A DNA stretch of 64,000 nucleotides from Pontibacter mangrovi (GCF_006385705.1 NZ_VFRQ01000010.1:78966-142965); one strand, 5' to 3'; shown: positions 35,077-43,569, counted from the first letter of the stretch. A program made the numbers and translations. Notes: generated from the sequence alone by a model not told the origin.

Positions 35077-35080
35077 GTTT

Positions 35081-35184
35081 TGTCATCTCGACCTTCGGGA
35101 GAGATCTCTTCAGAGTTCCCGATACAACTCTCACAGCTACGCTGGCTCTTTTCGGCTCTCGCCTCAAGAGTACTCGAGATGACA
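35081..35184. repeat. TGTCATCTCGA inverted-repeat element
   Basis: An 11-nt perfect inverted pair (35081-35091 and 35174-35184) encloses about 80 nt containing CCTTCGGGAGAGATCTCTTC. It looks like a miniature inverted-repeat unit. Gap 34683-35436 contains no gene I can support. Confidence 0.65.
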
Positions 35185-35203
35185 GAGAAAGCAGCAAGTA
35201 CAA

Positions 35204-35335
35204 TTCCCCTCCTTAGCCAAGGAGGGGTTAGGGGTGGTTGGTGAGGGCTGGAGTAAATTCCCCTCCTCGGATGGGCCAGGGGTGGGTTAATCGTCAGCAA
35301 AACTCCCTCCCCTGTACTTAGGGGCGATTGGGTAA
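35204..35335. repeat. Tandem CCCCTCC palindromic repeats
   Basis: Three related units: CCCCTCCTTAGCCAAGGAGG with GGGGTGG at 35206, a degenerate copy at about 35259, and CTCCCTCCCCTGTACTTAGG at about 35303. Same family as 28427. Confidence 0.65.
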
Positions 35336-35381
35336 ACATCCCGCACATCCACACTCCTGCAAACCCTGATCCAGACAAACC

Positions 35382-35415
35382 AAGGGCCGCACAAGTATAA
35401 ACTTATGCGGCCCTT
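35382..35415. terminator. Hairpin after OmpA gene with AAGTATA in the apex
   Basis: AAGGGCCGCA pairs with TGCGGCCCTT; inside, AAGT pairs with ACTT so that AAGTATA forms the tip. Lies downstream of the leftward OmpA gene. Confidence 0.75.
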
Positions 35416-35436
35416 GCCCTTGTAGCGCTACACTGA

Positions 35437-37377
35437 TTACTCCTGTATACGTACCACTTTAAATTCGGTGCGGCGGTTGCGCTGGTGCTCTGCCTCAGTT
35501 TTGGCATTTTTCACCACCGGCCGACTCTCGCCGTAACCTTTGGCCGTGATGCGCGAGCGATCGATGCCTTTGGAGATGATGTACTCCACGGCAGACTCGG
35601 CACGGCGCTGCGACAGGTCCTCGTTATAGACATCCGAGCCGCGGGCATCGGTGTGGGAGCTGAGCTCAATGGAGATGCCAGGGTTGTCCTGCAGTATCTG
35701 CACCAGTTTGTCCAGCTCCACGGCTGCATCCGGACGAATATCGGCTTTGTCAAAGTCGTAGAAAATGTTCTCCAGCACAATCGCCTTCTCTTTCACGATC
35801 TCGTTCAGCACCAGGTTTGCCGTTAGGCGCACCTCGTTTACCGGGTCTTTCAGTTCGCTCTGTGGCGGCATTTTACCTTTTGTGCTGATGCGCATGCGAG
35901 CCGTAAAGAAGCCCGGCTTCTCCGCAATCAAGGAGTAAGTAGAGGCTGAGTCGAGGGGGAAGGAGAACTTGCCATCGGCATCGGTACTGGCCATAGCTAC
36001 CTGTTTGCCAGCCTCATCCCGCAGGGCCACGGTATTGTTGGGCACCGGCGTGCGCTGACGGGCTCCTTCGCGCAGCTGGTATAAAGTACCATCTACAAAG
36101 AACTTCACCAGTTTTCGGTCGGTCCTTACAAAGCTATACAGGTCGTCACCGCCTTTGCCGCCCTCACGGTTCGACGAGAAAAACCCGAACTGCTCATTCA
36201 CGAAGTACATCCCGAAATCATCGCCCGGAGAGTTTACCGGCCGGCCCAGGTTCACTGGCTTACCGTTCTCAATGCGGAACAGGTCGAGGTTGCCCAGGCC
36301 GGGCAAGCCATCAGAGGCAATGTACACTGTGCCGTCCGGCCCTACGGACACGAAGCTCTCGTTACCGGCTGTGTTGATGCCCGGCCCCAGGTTCTCCGGT
36401 GCCGTAAAGCGGCCGTTATCATCCAGCGTAGACTTATAGATGTCTGTGCCTCCCAGGCCACCTTTGCGGCTGGAGGAGAAGTATAAGGTTTTGCCATCCG
36501 GCGTAAAGGCAGGCGACGAGTCCCAAGCCTCGCGGTCGTTTATACTTAGCAGCTTCGGCTCAGTCCAGCCGTTGGCCCGGCGCTGCGACACAAACAGGTC
36601 CACGTTGCGGCGGCCCTTTTTGGTGCCCTCGTTGCCGCGGGCAAACACCATGGTGGCGCCGTCGTTGGTAAAGGTGGCAAAAGCCTCGTGCAGCTCTTCG
36701 TCGTTGATGTTCTCATACTTGTGCACGGCGCCGCCCATCTCTGCAGCAGAGTCGGTTAGGGTGGTATAGTAGATGTCGAGGAAGCCTTCGCCGTTGCCCA
36801 GGTATTCTTTGCCCGGCCCGCGCGTAGAGGAGAAGATCAGCTCGTTGCCCAGCACATAAGGGGCAAACTCGGAGGCATCCGTGTTCAGCGCCTCTGCGTT
36901 CTCTACTTTGTAGCGGCCGCCCAGGTCCATCAGCTCATCCAGCTGCTGCAGGTTCTCCAGTTCCCGCACCGCCATCGATTTCAGCTGCGGGCTGGTAGCC
37001 ACCTGCGCATACTGCCCCATCCGGTGCAGAGCCTCCTCATACTTGCCGTTTGCCTTCAGGGCCAGCGGATAGTAGTAGTAAGCGTCTTCTTTGCGATAAT
37101 TGGCATCCAGCGCGGCTTTATAGTATGGCTCCGCCTCGGCCAGTCGGTTAGAAAGACGATAAGCCTCGGCTATTTTGTAGTTTACCTCTCCGGCATTGGC
37201 GGCTTTTCCGAGTGCCTGCTTGTAGTACTCAAGGGCCCGCTCATACTCTTCCTGGCCAAATCGCTTATCGCCTTTGCTCAGGTAATGGCTGGCGCCGCAG
37301 CCGCTGAGCATCAGCAATAGCAGAAACAGAAAGCCAAGCTGTTGCAGTTGTTTTGCCAGGGACTTTGTGGGGAGCAT
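35437..37377 (-). CDS. OmpA-family lipoprotein with TPR and PD40 repeats
   Basis: Envelope protein of about 646 residues: lipoprotein signal with lipobox MLSGC, TPR helices (about 30-130: KRFGQEEYERALEYYKQAL), WD40-like PD40 beta-propeller blades (for example PAFTPDGKTLYFSSSRKGG, ESFVSVGPDGTVYIASDG), a carboxypeptidase-regulatory-like domain (about 440-515), and a C-terminal OmpA peptidoglycan-binding domain starting at FYDFDKADIRPDA with SSHTDARGSDVYN. This is the architecture of PorE/Pal-like Bacteroidota proteins, one member of which attaches the type IX machinery to the cell wall; a specific role is inference. ATG 37377 is chosen for the best signal peptide; 37392 and 37386 are alternatives. 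Confidence 0.88.
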   Translation of the reverse strand: MLPTKSLAKQLQQLGFLFLLLLMLSGCGASHYLSKGDKRFGQEEYERALEYYKQALGKAANAGEVNYKIAEAYRLSNRLAEAEPYYKAALDANYRKEDAYYYYPLALKANGKYEEALHRMGQYAQVATSPQLKSMAVRELENLQQLDELMDLGGRYKVENAEALNTDASEFAPYVLGNELIFSSTRGPGKEYLGNGEGFLDIYYTTLTDSAAEMGGAVHKYENINDEELHEAFATFTNDGATMVFARGNEGTKKGRRNVDLFVSQRRANGWTEPKLLSINDREAWDSSPAFTPDGKTLYFSSSRKGGLGGTDIYKSTLDDNGRFTAPENLGPGINTAGNESFVSVGPDGTVYIASDGLPGLGNLDLFRIENGKPVNLGRPVNSPGDDFGMYFVNEQFGFFSSNREGGKGGDDLYSFVRTDRKLVKFFVDGTLYQLREGARQRTPVPNNTVALRDEAGKQVAMASTDADGKFSFPLDSASTYSLIAEKPGFFTARMRISTKGKMPPQSELKDPVNEVRLTANLVLNEIVKEKAIVLENIFYDFDKADIRPDAAVELDKLVQILQDNPGISIELSSHTDARGSDVYNEDLSQRRAESAVEYIISKGIDRSRITAKGYGESRPVVKNAKTEAEHQRNRRTEFKVVRIQE

Positions 37378-37419
37378 GGTATGCATGAGCAAGTATGGTT
37401 AAGGTTAGCCTGTTCAGGT

Positions 37420-37902
37420 TCAGAAATAGCGGGAGAGCCAGCTGTTGCCGGCCGGCCGTGGCCATGCCTGCTGCAGATCCCCGTACGTGGTTATAAGCGT
37501 ATCAAAGTATAAAGTATTCTTGTCTATGTCGCCGGCGGCCACTTTGCTCTTCAGCTCTGGCATACTTACCAGCTCTACCTCCCCCTCTCTCTGGAAAGCC
37601 AGCTGCGTGCGGTCCATAAACGACAGCCCGAGGCGCTGCTCCAGCTCCCGCACAAACCTTACCGAGGCATCAATAGAGCAACCGCTGGCGGCAGTGGCGT
37701 CCTCGTTGTTGGCCAGCACCAGAAAGCGCCCGTGCAGCAACGTTGCTGAGGACTGCAAGCCTTTGCCGTGGCTGCTCCACTCCGTAGCAAAACGCTCCAG
37801 CACCGGGCTTACTTCAGCCTGCTCCGCTTCGGTAAGCGGCCTGCTAGCCTGGTAAACCCAAATACGCGCCTGCGGGGGCAGTTGATCAAACGGAATATAC
37901 AT
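37420..37902 (-). CDS. Hypothetical protein (often labelled ABC transporter ATPase)
   Basis: A 160-residue soluble protein beginning MYIPFDQLPPQARIWVYQA, a conserved Bacteroidota family commonly annotated as an ABC transporter ATPase. No Walker A, signature or Walker B motif is present, so that label is not supported. Recognisable features are the segment FATEWSSHGKGLQSSATLLHG and FDTLITTYGDLQQAWPRP near the end. ATG 37902 is chosen: the in-frame extension to 37983 is translated from the repeat hairpin in the gap. Function unknown. Confidence 0.82.
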   Translation of the reverse strand: MYIPFDQLPPQARIWVYQASRPLTEAEQAEVSPVLERFATEWSSHGKGLQSSATLLHGRFLVLANNEDATAASGCSIDASVRFVRELEQRLGLSFMDRTQLAFQREGEVELVSMPELKSKVAAGDIDKNTLYFDTLITTYGDLQQAWPRPAGNSWLSRYF

Positions 37903-37997
37903 AATTTTAATTGTTGGATTGTTAGTTGTTGATTGTTGCTCATTAATTGCTCCATGAAGTATAGACTCCACAGCAATTAACAATCAGCAATCAACAA
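37903..37997. repeat. Gene-less inverted 7-nt-repeat hairpin filling a gap
   Basis: On the minus strand the stop TAA of the CCG gene is followed at once by heptads TTGTTGA, TTGCTGA, TTGTTAA, a 20-nt centre containing TATACTT, and a longer inverted arm of the same heptads ending 5 nt before the next ATG. The element occupies the entire intergenic gap. Confidence 0.75.
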
Positions 37998-38816
37998 TTA
38001 CTTCGAAAGCCCTTCGGCCTGGGCAATCAGCTCGGCGATATCGAACACTTTTACGCTTTCCTCCTGCTCCTTGTTCTTTACGCCGTCATTCATCATCACC
38101 ATACAAAACGGGCAGGCTGTGGCGATCACGCCGTTGCCGTCTCCCAGCGTGGCCAGGGCCTCTTCTGTTCTTTCGATGTTGACGTCTTTTTTGCCTGGCT
38201 CCGGCTCTTTAAACATTTGGGCACCGCCGGCACCGCAGCACAGGCCATTGGCGCGGCTGCGCTTCATCTCCACCAGGTCGGCATCCAGGGCAGCCAGCAC
38301 GTCGCGGGGCGCTTCGTAAATATCGTTGGCGCGGCCCAGGTAGCAGGAATCGTGATAGGTAATGCGCTTGCCTTTGAACGCCTCTCCGCCTTTTACATGC
38401 ACCTTGCCCTCGTTTATCAGCTGCTGCAGGAACGTGGAGTGGTGGATCACCTCATAGTTGCCGCCCAGGTCAGGGTACTCGTTTTTGATGGTATTGAAGC
38501 AGTGTGGGCAGGCCGTCACGATCTTCTTCACGTTGTAAGCATTCAGCACCTCAATGTTGGTCAGCGCCTGCATCTGGAACAGGAACTCGTTGCCGGCACG
38601 CTTGGCCGGGTCGCCGGTGCAGCTCTCCTCGGTGCCCAGCACGGCATACTTCACGCCCACGTGCTCCAGTATCTGCACAAAAGCGCGGGTTACTCTTTTA
38701 TAGCGGTCGTCGAAAGCGCCGGCACAGCCTACCCAAAACAGGATTTCAGGTTCCTCGCCATTGGCAGCCATCTGTGCCATAGTGGGCACTTTCACTAATC
38801 TTTTATTCTCTTCCAT
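37998..38816 (-). CDS. Fe-S oxidoreductase subunit with CCG domains
   Basis: A 272-residue cytoplasmic protein of the heterodisulfide-reductase subunit B/GlpC-LutA type. Two cysteine-rich CCG domains: FWVGCAGAFDDRYKR with EESCTGDPAKR, TACPHCFNTI, then TYHDSCYLGRAND, NGLCCGAGGAQMF and TACPFCMVMM. Such domains hold non-cubane or 4Fe-4S clusters. The gene directly follows the membrane Fe-S subunit at 38919-40292 and the two probably form one electron-transfer complex. The physiological partner (possibly an ETF or quinone) is not visible here. Confidence 0.9.
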   Translation of the reverse strand: MEENKRLVKVPTMAQMAANGEEPEILFWVGCAGAFDDRYKRVTRAFVQILEHVGVKYAVLGTEESCTGDPAKRAGNEFLFQMQALTNIEVLNAYNVKKIVTACPHCFNTIKNEYPDLGGNYEVIHHSTFLQQLINEGKVHVKGGEAFKGKRITYHDSCYLGRANDIYEAPRDVLAALDADLVEMKRSRANGLCCGAGGAQMFKEPEPGKKDVNIERTEEALATLGDGNGVIATACPFCMVMMNDGVKNKEQEESVKVFDIAELIAQAEGLSK

Positions 38817-38818
38817 CT

Positions 38819-38922
38819 GATTATTTGATTGTTGGTTGTTGATCGATGATTGCTATACTTCCACAAATCCTCTGGTCAACGCGCAACTATAAAGCAATTA
38901 ACAATAAGCAATCAACAATTAA
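38819..38922. repeat. Second gene-less inverted 7-nt-repeat hairpin
   Basis: On the minus strand the stop TAA of the Fe-S gene merges into TTGTTGA, TTGCTTA, TTGTTAA, then a centre of about 45 nt containing AAGTATA, then an inverted arm ending 2-3 nt before the CCG gene ATG. It fills the whole gap between the two subunit genes. Confidence 0.72.
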
Positions 38923-40292
38923 TTTTTAGAAGGCACATACAGCTCGTCGGCCCAGTTAAAGCGGTCGGAGGCCGGGAAGGCCCACGGTGCGCCGTTGTTC
39001 TCGATGTTGGTGAACATGGCGTTCAGCGAGGCTGGCGCGGCAGACTCCTCCAGCACCAGGTAGCGGCGCAGGTCCATGATGGTGGACAGTTGGTCGATGT
39101 TTACCGGGCAGGCCTCCACACAGGCGTTGCACGACGTACAAGCCCACAGTTCTTCCGGCGTAATGTAGCCCCGCAGCAGCGTTTTCTCCTCGGTCACCTC
39201 CACACGCTCCACGCCCATCTCTTTGTAGTGGTTAGGCTTGAAGATAGCCGGGTGCTCGCCCTTTTCCTCCATGCGGTCGCGGGTGTCCATCACGATCTTG
39301 CGCGGAGAGAGCAGTTTGCCCGTAATATTGGCCGGACAAACAGACGTGCAGCGGCCGCACTCGGTACAAGTATAGGAGTCCATCAGCTGTTTCCAGGTCA
39401 GGTCTTCCACGTCTTTGGCCCCGAAGCGCTGGATCACCGGGTTGCCCTCGGCGTCTACCTCCGGGGCGGGCGGCTGGTAGCTCGGGTCCAGCATGGCTTT
39501 GATCTCGTTGGTGATGGCCGCATTGGTGGTGAACTTACCCTTTGGCAGCAGCTTGGAGTAGTACACGTTCGGGAAGGCCATGATGATGTGGAAGTGCTTG
39601 GAGCTTGGCAGGTAGTTCATGAAGGCAAGTATGCCCAGGATGTGGAACCACCAGCCTACGCGGCCAATGATGTGCAGCGTGTCCGGGTCGCTGCCCAGCG
39701 CGTTTACAAACATAGAGCTGATCGGGAAAGCGCCGGCTATGTGGGTGCCGCGCAGCTCAGCCAGCTTCAGGTCAGAGATATTGAAAGCGAACAGCGCCAG
39801 CATTAGCACGATCTCCGTGATCAGGATAAGGTTGGCGTCCAGCTTTGGCCAGGCGCGCATCTCCACGCCATTAGCCAGCCGCGGCACGTGCGTTACGTTA
39901 CGGCGCCACAGGAAGATGGCACAGGCAATAATCACCAGCGCTGCCAGTATCTCATTTACGGCCATCAGGCCGCTATAAAGTATGCCTGCGAAGCCCAGAA
40001 TGCGGTGGGTGCCAAAGATACCGTCGATCAGGATCTCCAGCACCTCGATGTTGATCACCAGAAAGCCTACATACACGAACAGGTGCAGCACAGCGGGCAG
40101 CGGGCGCTTAAACATTTTCTGCTGGCCAAAAGCCACCAGCAGCATTTTGTTCAGGCGCTCGGAGGGGTTGTCAGCCAAATCCGTGTCACGGCCCATCAAA
40201 ACGTTCTTGCGGATCTTGCGGATCTGCCACACAAACAGGCCGATGCCAACGGCAGCTACCAGTAAAAAGACAATGTTCTCGATTCCTATCAC
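38919..40292 (-). CDS. Membrane-bound 4Fe-4S oxidoreductase subunit
   Basis: A 457-residue inner-membrane protein: about six hydrophobic helices in residues 1-245 (NarI/DsrM-like quinone/heme part), followed by a cytoplasmic ferredoxin-type region with two 4Fe-4S motifs, CTECGRCTSVCPANI and CTSCNACVEACPVNI, and the C-terminal VLEESAAPASLNAMFTN. It pairs with the CCG subunit downstream, in the manner of heterodisulfide-reductase-like complexes. Its stop codon overlaps the start of the repeat arm. Upstream gap 40293-40426 is AT-rich and otherwise empty. Confidence 0.9.
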   Translation of the reverse strand: MIGIENIVFLLVAAVGIGLFVWQIRKIRKNVLMGRDTDLADNPSERLNKMLLVAFGQQKMFKRPLPAVLHLFVYVGFLVINIEVLEILIDGIFGTHRILGFAGILYSGLMAVNEILAALVIIACAIFLWRRNVTHVPRLANGVEMRAWPKLDANLILITEIVLMLALFAFNISDLKLAELRGTHIAGAFPISSMFVNALGSDPDTLHIIGRVGWWFHILGILAFMNYLPSSKHFHIIMAFPNVYYSKLLPKGKFTTNAAITNEIKAMLDPSYQPPAPEVDAEGNPVIQRFGAKDVEDLTWKQLMDSYTCTECGRCTSVCPANITGKLLSPRKIVMDTRDRMEEKGEHPAIFKPNHYKEMGVERVEVTEEKTLLRGYITPEELWACTSCNACVEACPVNIDQLSTIMDLRRYLVLEESAAPASLNAMFTNIENNGAPWAFPASDRFNWADELYVPSKN

Positions 40293-40426
40293 GGCAATTA
40301 TTCGTTATACATACTAATTAGTAGATAAAGATAGCAGGATATTGAGAAAGATGTACGCCTGCGCACTTTTTTAAAATATTTTTCTGCGTAATGTTTGCTA
40401 CTTAAAAATTGGTTACTACTTTTGCA

Positions 40427-40434
40427 TACCCTTT
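40427..40434 (+). promoter_or_regulatory. -7 promoter box for tRNA-Phe
   Basis: TACTTTTG fits TAnnTTTG, 26 nt before the tRNA. Confidence 0.6.
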
Positions 40435-40460
40435 CGGAACAAGGGGACACAACAAGAGCT

Positions 40461-40533
40461 GGTGATGTAGCTCAGTTGGTAGAGCAAAGGACTGAAAATC
40501 CTTGTGTCGGTGGTTCGATTCCACTCATCACCA
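40461..40533 (+). tRNA. tRNA-Phe (anticodon GAA)
   Basis: A 73-nt cloverleaf: acceptor GGTGATG pairs with CATCACC, D arm AGCTCAGTTGGTAGAGC, anticodon stem AGGAC-type around loop CTGAAAA with GAA, and T loop GGTTCGATTCC. CCA is not encoded. Confidence 0.97.
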
Positions 40534-40536
40534 CGA

Positions 40537-40566
40537 AACCCTCACGCTAAACCGTGAGGGTTTTTT
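40537..40566 (+). terminator. Intrinsic terminator after tRNA-Phe
   Basis: AACCCTCACG pairs with CGTGAGGGTT across a short loop, followed by six T. Confidence 0.88.
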
Positions 40567-40698
40567 GCTTTTATACCCTACCCTAACCGGCACTTGCTAT
40601 ACTTTGTTTCCGACCCTGCAGTTATAAAACTGGCGTTATGCCTTCTGCCACGGTTTTTATACTTTTCGTCTCAGAACCACACTAAACCTTATTCCGCC

Positions 40699-40812
40699 AT
40701 GAGGAACAAAGTATACTGGAGCGCCATCTTTGCAGGCATGTCGGCCGGCATTGGCACGGTGCTGCTGCTCTCGCTAATTTACCTTTTGTTCATCCAACCT
40801 ATACAGTTTTAG
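40699..40812 (+). CDS. Small 37-residue single-span membrane protein
   Basis: ATG at 40699 opens a 37-codon frame: a basic start (MRNKVYW), one hydrophobic helix rich in Gly/Leu (about 8-32), and IQPIQF at the end. It ends 5 nt before the TlpA ATG, so both are probably on one mRNA. Nothing in its sequence gives a function; it could be an accessory of the thioredoxin protein. The coding claim rests on spacing and membrane-like composition. Confidence 0.55.
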   Translation: MRNKVYWSAIFAGMSAGIGTVLLLSLIYLLFIQPIQF

Positions 40813-40817
40813 CCACC

Positions 40818-41324
40818 ATGACGAGGAGAGGGACATTTTGGGCTGCCTATGCCGTGGGCTTTACAGTAGCCGCCCTTATTGCCGTGTTTGCCTTTAGCAT
40901 GCTAAACAGCATGGTGCCGCGGCAGGTAAACTGGCAGGCGCTGGAGCTCACTAACCTGAAAGGAGAGCCGGTAAGCCTGGAGGACTATCGCGGAAAGCCG
41001 GTGCTGGTAAACGTATGGGCCACCTGGTGCAAGCCTTGCCTTAAAGAGATGCCGGCCATGGAGGCGTTGCAGCAAAGTATGCCAGGCAAGATCTCTATAC
41101 TTACGGTGTCGGATGAGGAGGCAGGGAAGCTGCTGAAGTTCCGTGAGAAGAAGGCATATACGTTTACTTACCTCCGCGCCACCAAGCCACTAGCCACCCA
41201 ATCGCTTACCCTCTACCCCACCACCTACCTTTTGGATGGAGAAGGCGACGTTGCAGCTGTATACATAGGCGCTCAGGAGTGGGCCAGCGAGGCGTTTAAG
41301 GAGAAGGTGCTGCAGCTGAATTAA
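40818..41324 (+). CDS. TlpA-like membrane-anchored thiol-disulfide oxidoreductase
   Basis: A 168-residue protein: N-terminal membrane anchor (about 10-30) and a periplasm-facing thioredoxin fold with active site WATWCKPCLKEMPAMEAL (CxxC is CKPC) and the cis-Pro region YPTTYLLDGEGDV. It reduces or isomerises disulfides on exported proteins, such as in cytochrome c maturation; the client is unknown. It converges on the DnaJ gene, the two stop codons sharing TTAA with no room for a terminator. Confidence 0.9.
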   Translation: MTRRGTFWAAYAVGFTVAALIAVFAFSMLNSMVPRQVNWQALELTNLKGEPVSLEDYRGKPVLVNVWATWCKPCLKEMPAMEALQQSMPGKISILTVSDEEAGKLLKFREKKAYTFTYLRATKPLATQSLTLYPTTYLLDGEGDVAAVYIGAQEWASEAFKEKVLQLN

Positions 41325-42424
41325 GGCTGACAGTTAGCGCGCAGCTCCAGCAGGGCGGCGCTGTAGCCCAGCTCGTAGGCCCTGTAAAAGTGAAAGCATG
41401 CCGAGTCGGGCTGCTGCTGCTCCAGCTGCGTGCGGGCCAGCAGGTAATACAGGCGCCCGTTTTCTTTGTCGTTTGCCAGCCCGAGGCGGTAGTCCTGCTT
41501 GGAGCGCTCCCACTGGCCCTGCTTGTAGTAAGCAAACCCCCGAAAGGTAAGCGCATCCACCCGCCCTGCCCTGGCGCCGCTGTGCTGCAAGAACGTGCTA
41601 AGGTCGGCAATGGCAGGCGCGTACTCCCGCAGGTAAAACAGGCGCACCTCGCCGCGCTTCAGGTAAGCCTGCCACAGCTTCGGGTTCAGTTGCAAGGCCC
41701 TTGTCAGGTCCTGCTCCGCCTGCCTGTACCTGGCCAGCTGCTGGTAGCTGCGCCCGCGCATGTAGTATACCTCCGCCGAGGGGCGCTCCTGCAGGGAGAT
41801 GGTCTTGTTCAGGTCCTCCAGCGCAGAGTTGTAGTTCTCATACACATCCAGCTCAATCATGGCGCGCGCCTCGTACGCTGCCGCTTTATCAGGTATAAAG
41901 TTGATGGCATCCGTTAGCAGGCGATGGGCGCTGCTGTACTTGCCGTCGGCGATATAGGTCATGGCTGTTTTATACTTGTCTTCCCCCGTAATGTGGTCCA
42001 TCACGGTTTTTAGCAGCAGGCTGAACAGCAGGAGCCCTCCCACAAAGGCCGCCGTTATGTACCAGTCTTTGCGCGAGAACTTGCTGCTTTTGGGTTGGCG
42101 CTTCTTGTAGTGCCGCTCGTGCACGCCGGCGGGCTCGCGGGTGGTGTAGTGGCGGGGCTCGTACCGCCGGGGCTGGTGCTGCATCACGGCACGGTGCTGC
42201 TGCTCGCGCTGGTACTGCAGCCGAAGGTCGTAAAGAGCGCGCTTGTTAGGGTTAGACAGCGTTTGGTAGGCCTCGTTCACCCGCTTAAAGAGCTCCTCGG
42301 CCAGCAGGTTGCCGGGGTTCTTGTCTGGGTGGTACTTAATGGCCAACCGCTTGTACGCCGCCTTCACCTCCTGGGCCGGGGCCGTGGCACTTATACCTAA
42401 TACCTGATAATGCGTTTGGTTCAA
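41321..42424 (-). CDS. DnaJ-domain protein with membrane helix and TPR repeats
   Basis: A 367-residue co-chaperone-like protein. The J domain is at about 4-65 with the essential HPD in IKYHPDKNPGN, followed by a basic linker, one membrane helix (about 127-145, WYITAAFVGGLLLFSLLL) and several TPR units from about 155 to the end (AAAYEARAMIELDVYENYN, AEVYYMRGRSYQQLARYRQ). It likely recruits DnaK to the membrane; the client is unknown. Four-nt convergent overlap with the TlpA gene. Confidence 0.9.
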   Translation of the reverse strand: MNQTHYQVLGISATAPAQEVKAAYKRLAIKYHPDKNPGNLLAEELFKRVNEAYQTLSNPNKRALYDLRLQYQREQQHRAVMQHQPRRYEPRHYTTREPAGVHERHYKKRQPKSSKFSRKDWYITAAFVGGLLLFSLLLKTVMDHITGEDKYKTAMTYIADGKYSSAHRLLTDAINFIPDKAAAYEARAMIELDVYENYNSALEDLNKTISLQERPSAEVYYMRGRSYQQLARYRQAEQDLTRALQLNPKLWQAYLKRGEVRLFYLREYAPAIADLSTFLQHSGARAGRVDALTFRGFAYYKQGQWERSKQDYRLGLANDKENGRLYYLLARTQLEQQQPDSACFHFYRAYELGYSAALLELRANCQP

Positions 42425-42583
42425 GCAGGTGTTCCTCTATAGTAAAAGCCTAGTCTTAAATTTAACTAAATCTGCACGATTAACCTCAAAATCACCGCTG
42501 CAGTTTTATTCAATTATACTTTACGTAAATTTTTTAGTCTACCCTCGTATACAGAACAAGTGTTAAAAAAACTTGAAAACAAC

Positions 42584-42964
42584 ATGGCTCTACAAGATAA
42601 CGGAACCCGGGAACGCAACCCCCATCTGATGGAAAACCTGATGGGGTACATAGACACACGCATCGACATTATTCGGCTGGAGATACAGGAGAAACTGAAG
42701 ACAACTTTTGTAAGCGCTATCCATGCCGTGCTGCTGGGGTTTATCGCGTTTATGGTCGTTATTTTCCTTAGCATTTTCCTGGGCCTGCTGCTAAACCACC
42801 TGCTCGACAGCAGCTTCTGGGGCTTTGGCATCGTGGCCCTGTTCTACATCATACTTTTAGCTATACTTGTGGTAGGGCTGGATAAAAAAGTGTTTCAAGG
42901 CGTGGCCGACAAAGCTTTCGACAACACCATCTATAAATCTGATAAACGAGAAAAACACATATGA
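42584..42964 (+). CDS. Phage-holin-family / YqjE-like membrane protein
   Basis: A 126-residue protein with a basic amphipathic N-terminus (LMGYIDTRIDIIRLEIQEKL) and two membrane helices (about 44-70 and 78-100), the pattern of Actinobacterial-type holin/YqjE (DUF1469) proteins, which despite the name are ordinary envelope proteins. ATG at 42584 is preferred over an upstream in-frame GTG/TTG extension. It overlaps the next gene by 4 nt (ATGA) and is the first of three coupled genes. Confidence 0.82.
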   Translation: MALQDNGTRERNPHLMENLMGYIDTRIDIIRLEIQEKLKTTFVSAIHAVLLGFIAFMVVIFLSIFLGLLLNHLLDSSFWGFGIVALFYIILLAILVVGLDKKVFQGVADKAFDNTIYKSDKREKHI

Positions 42965-43569
42965 GCGAACTGAACAACCCGTTGTTTGACAACGAGCGCG
43001 AGTTTCTGGAGCGGCAGAAAGAAGAATATAAAAACGCGCTGATGGGCGACGTTGACCAGATCAAGTCGCAGGGGCAGGAGATTGGCCGCAAAGCCGCCAT
43101 TGCCGGGGGCCTGCTGCTGGCCGGCTGGCTGGTGAAGCGCATGATCTCCGGGGGCGGCAAAAAAAAGGCAAAGAAGCGCAAGAAAAGCAAAGGCACGCCG
43201 CAAGGCACCTTTGTGGCCGCTGCCTACCCAACGCATACTTCTACCCCGCTCATAGACTACAACTCTTACGTGCATGAGCAAGAAGACGATTACACGTTGT
43301 CGTCGGAGCGGATGCCACATGCCAGCCACACGGCCGACGTAAAAAAAAAGCCCGGTGAGAGCTTCCTGAACTCCAGGGCGGCTAAAATGATACAGCAACA
43401 GCTGCTATTGCTGTTGCTGGCCTACGGCGCCAAAAAGCTGGAAGAATACCTGCAGAGTGTCTCTGAAAATAACGATATTGCGGCTAAACCTGCTGCCCCC
43501 GAGCCGGTGGTGGAGGTTACTGAGATAGAGACAACTGAGTATATCGTTCCGGAAAAGGATGCCATTTAA
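42961..43569 (+). CDS. Hypothetical protein coupled to holin-like and GGGP synthase genes
   Basis: Not recognised as a named family. 202 residues: a charged start (NPLFDNEREFLERQKEEYKN), a Gly/Leu hydrophobic segment at about 42-60 (AAIAGGLLLAGWLVKRMIS), a poly-Lys stretch, a polar middle, a second hydrophobic helix at about 145-160 (IQQQLLLLLLAYGAKKLEEY), and an acidic Glu/Thr tail. The YtxH-like glycine segment suggests membrane association. It shares 4 nt with the gene before and 11 nt with the gene after, indicating translational coupling. Confidence 0.78.
   Translation: MSELNNPLFDNEREFLERQKEEYKNALMGDVDQIKSQGQEIGRKAAIAGGLLLAGWLVKRMISGGGKKKAKKRKKSKGTPQGTFVAAAYPTHTSTPLIDYNSYVHEQEDDYTLSSERMPHASHTADVKKKPGESFLNSRAAKMIQQQLLLLLLAYGAKKLEEYLQSVSENNDIAAKPAAPEPVVEVTEIETTEYIVPEKDAI

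Noticed and set aside
34956..35378. Open frame of 140 codons on the minus strand
   Set aside because: It runs through several dispersed repeats (LTPPWLRRG-type peptide is just the CCCCTCC palindrome translated) and has no protein-like features.
37903..37983. N-terminal extension of the 37420-37902 gene
   Set aside because: The added residues are translated from the inverted 7-nt repeat; the conserved protein begins at MYIPFDQL (37902).
42584..42964. Prophage remnant (holin-like gene)
   Set aside because: The YqjE-like protein is a chromosomal envelope protein; no other phage gene or attachment site is nearby.
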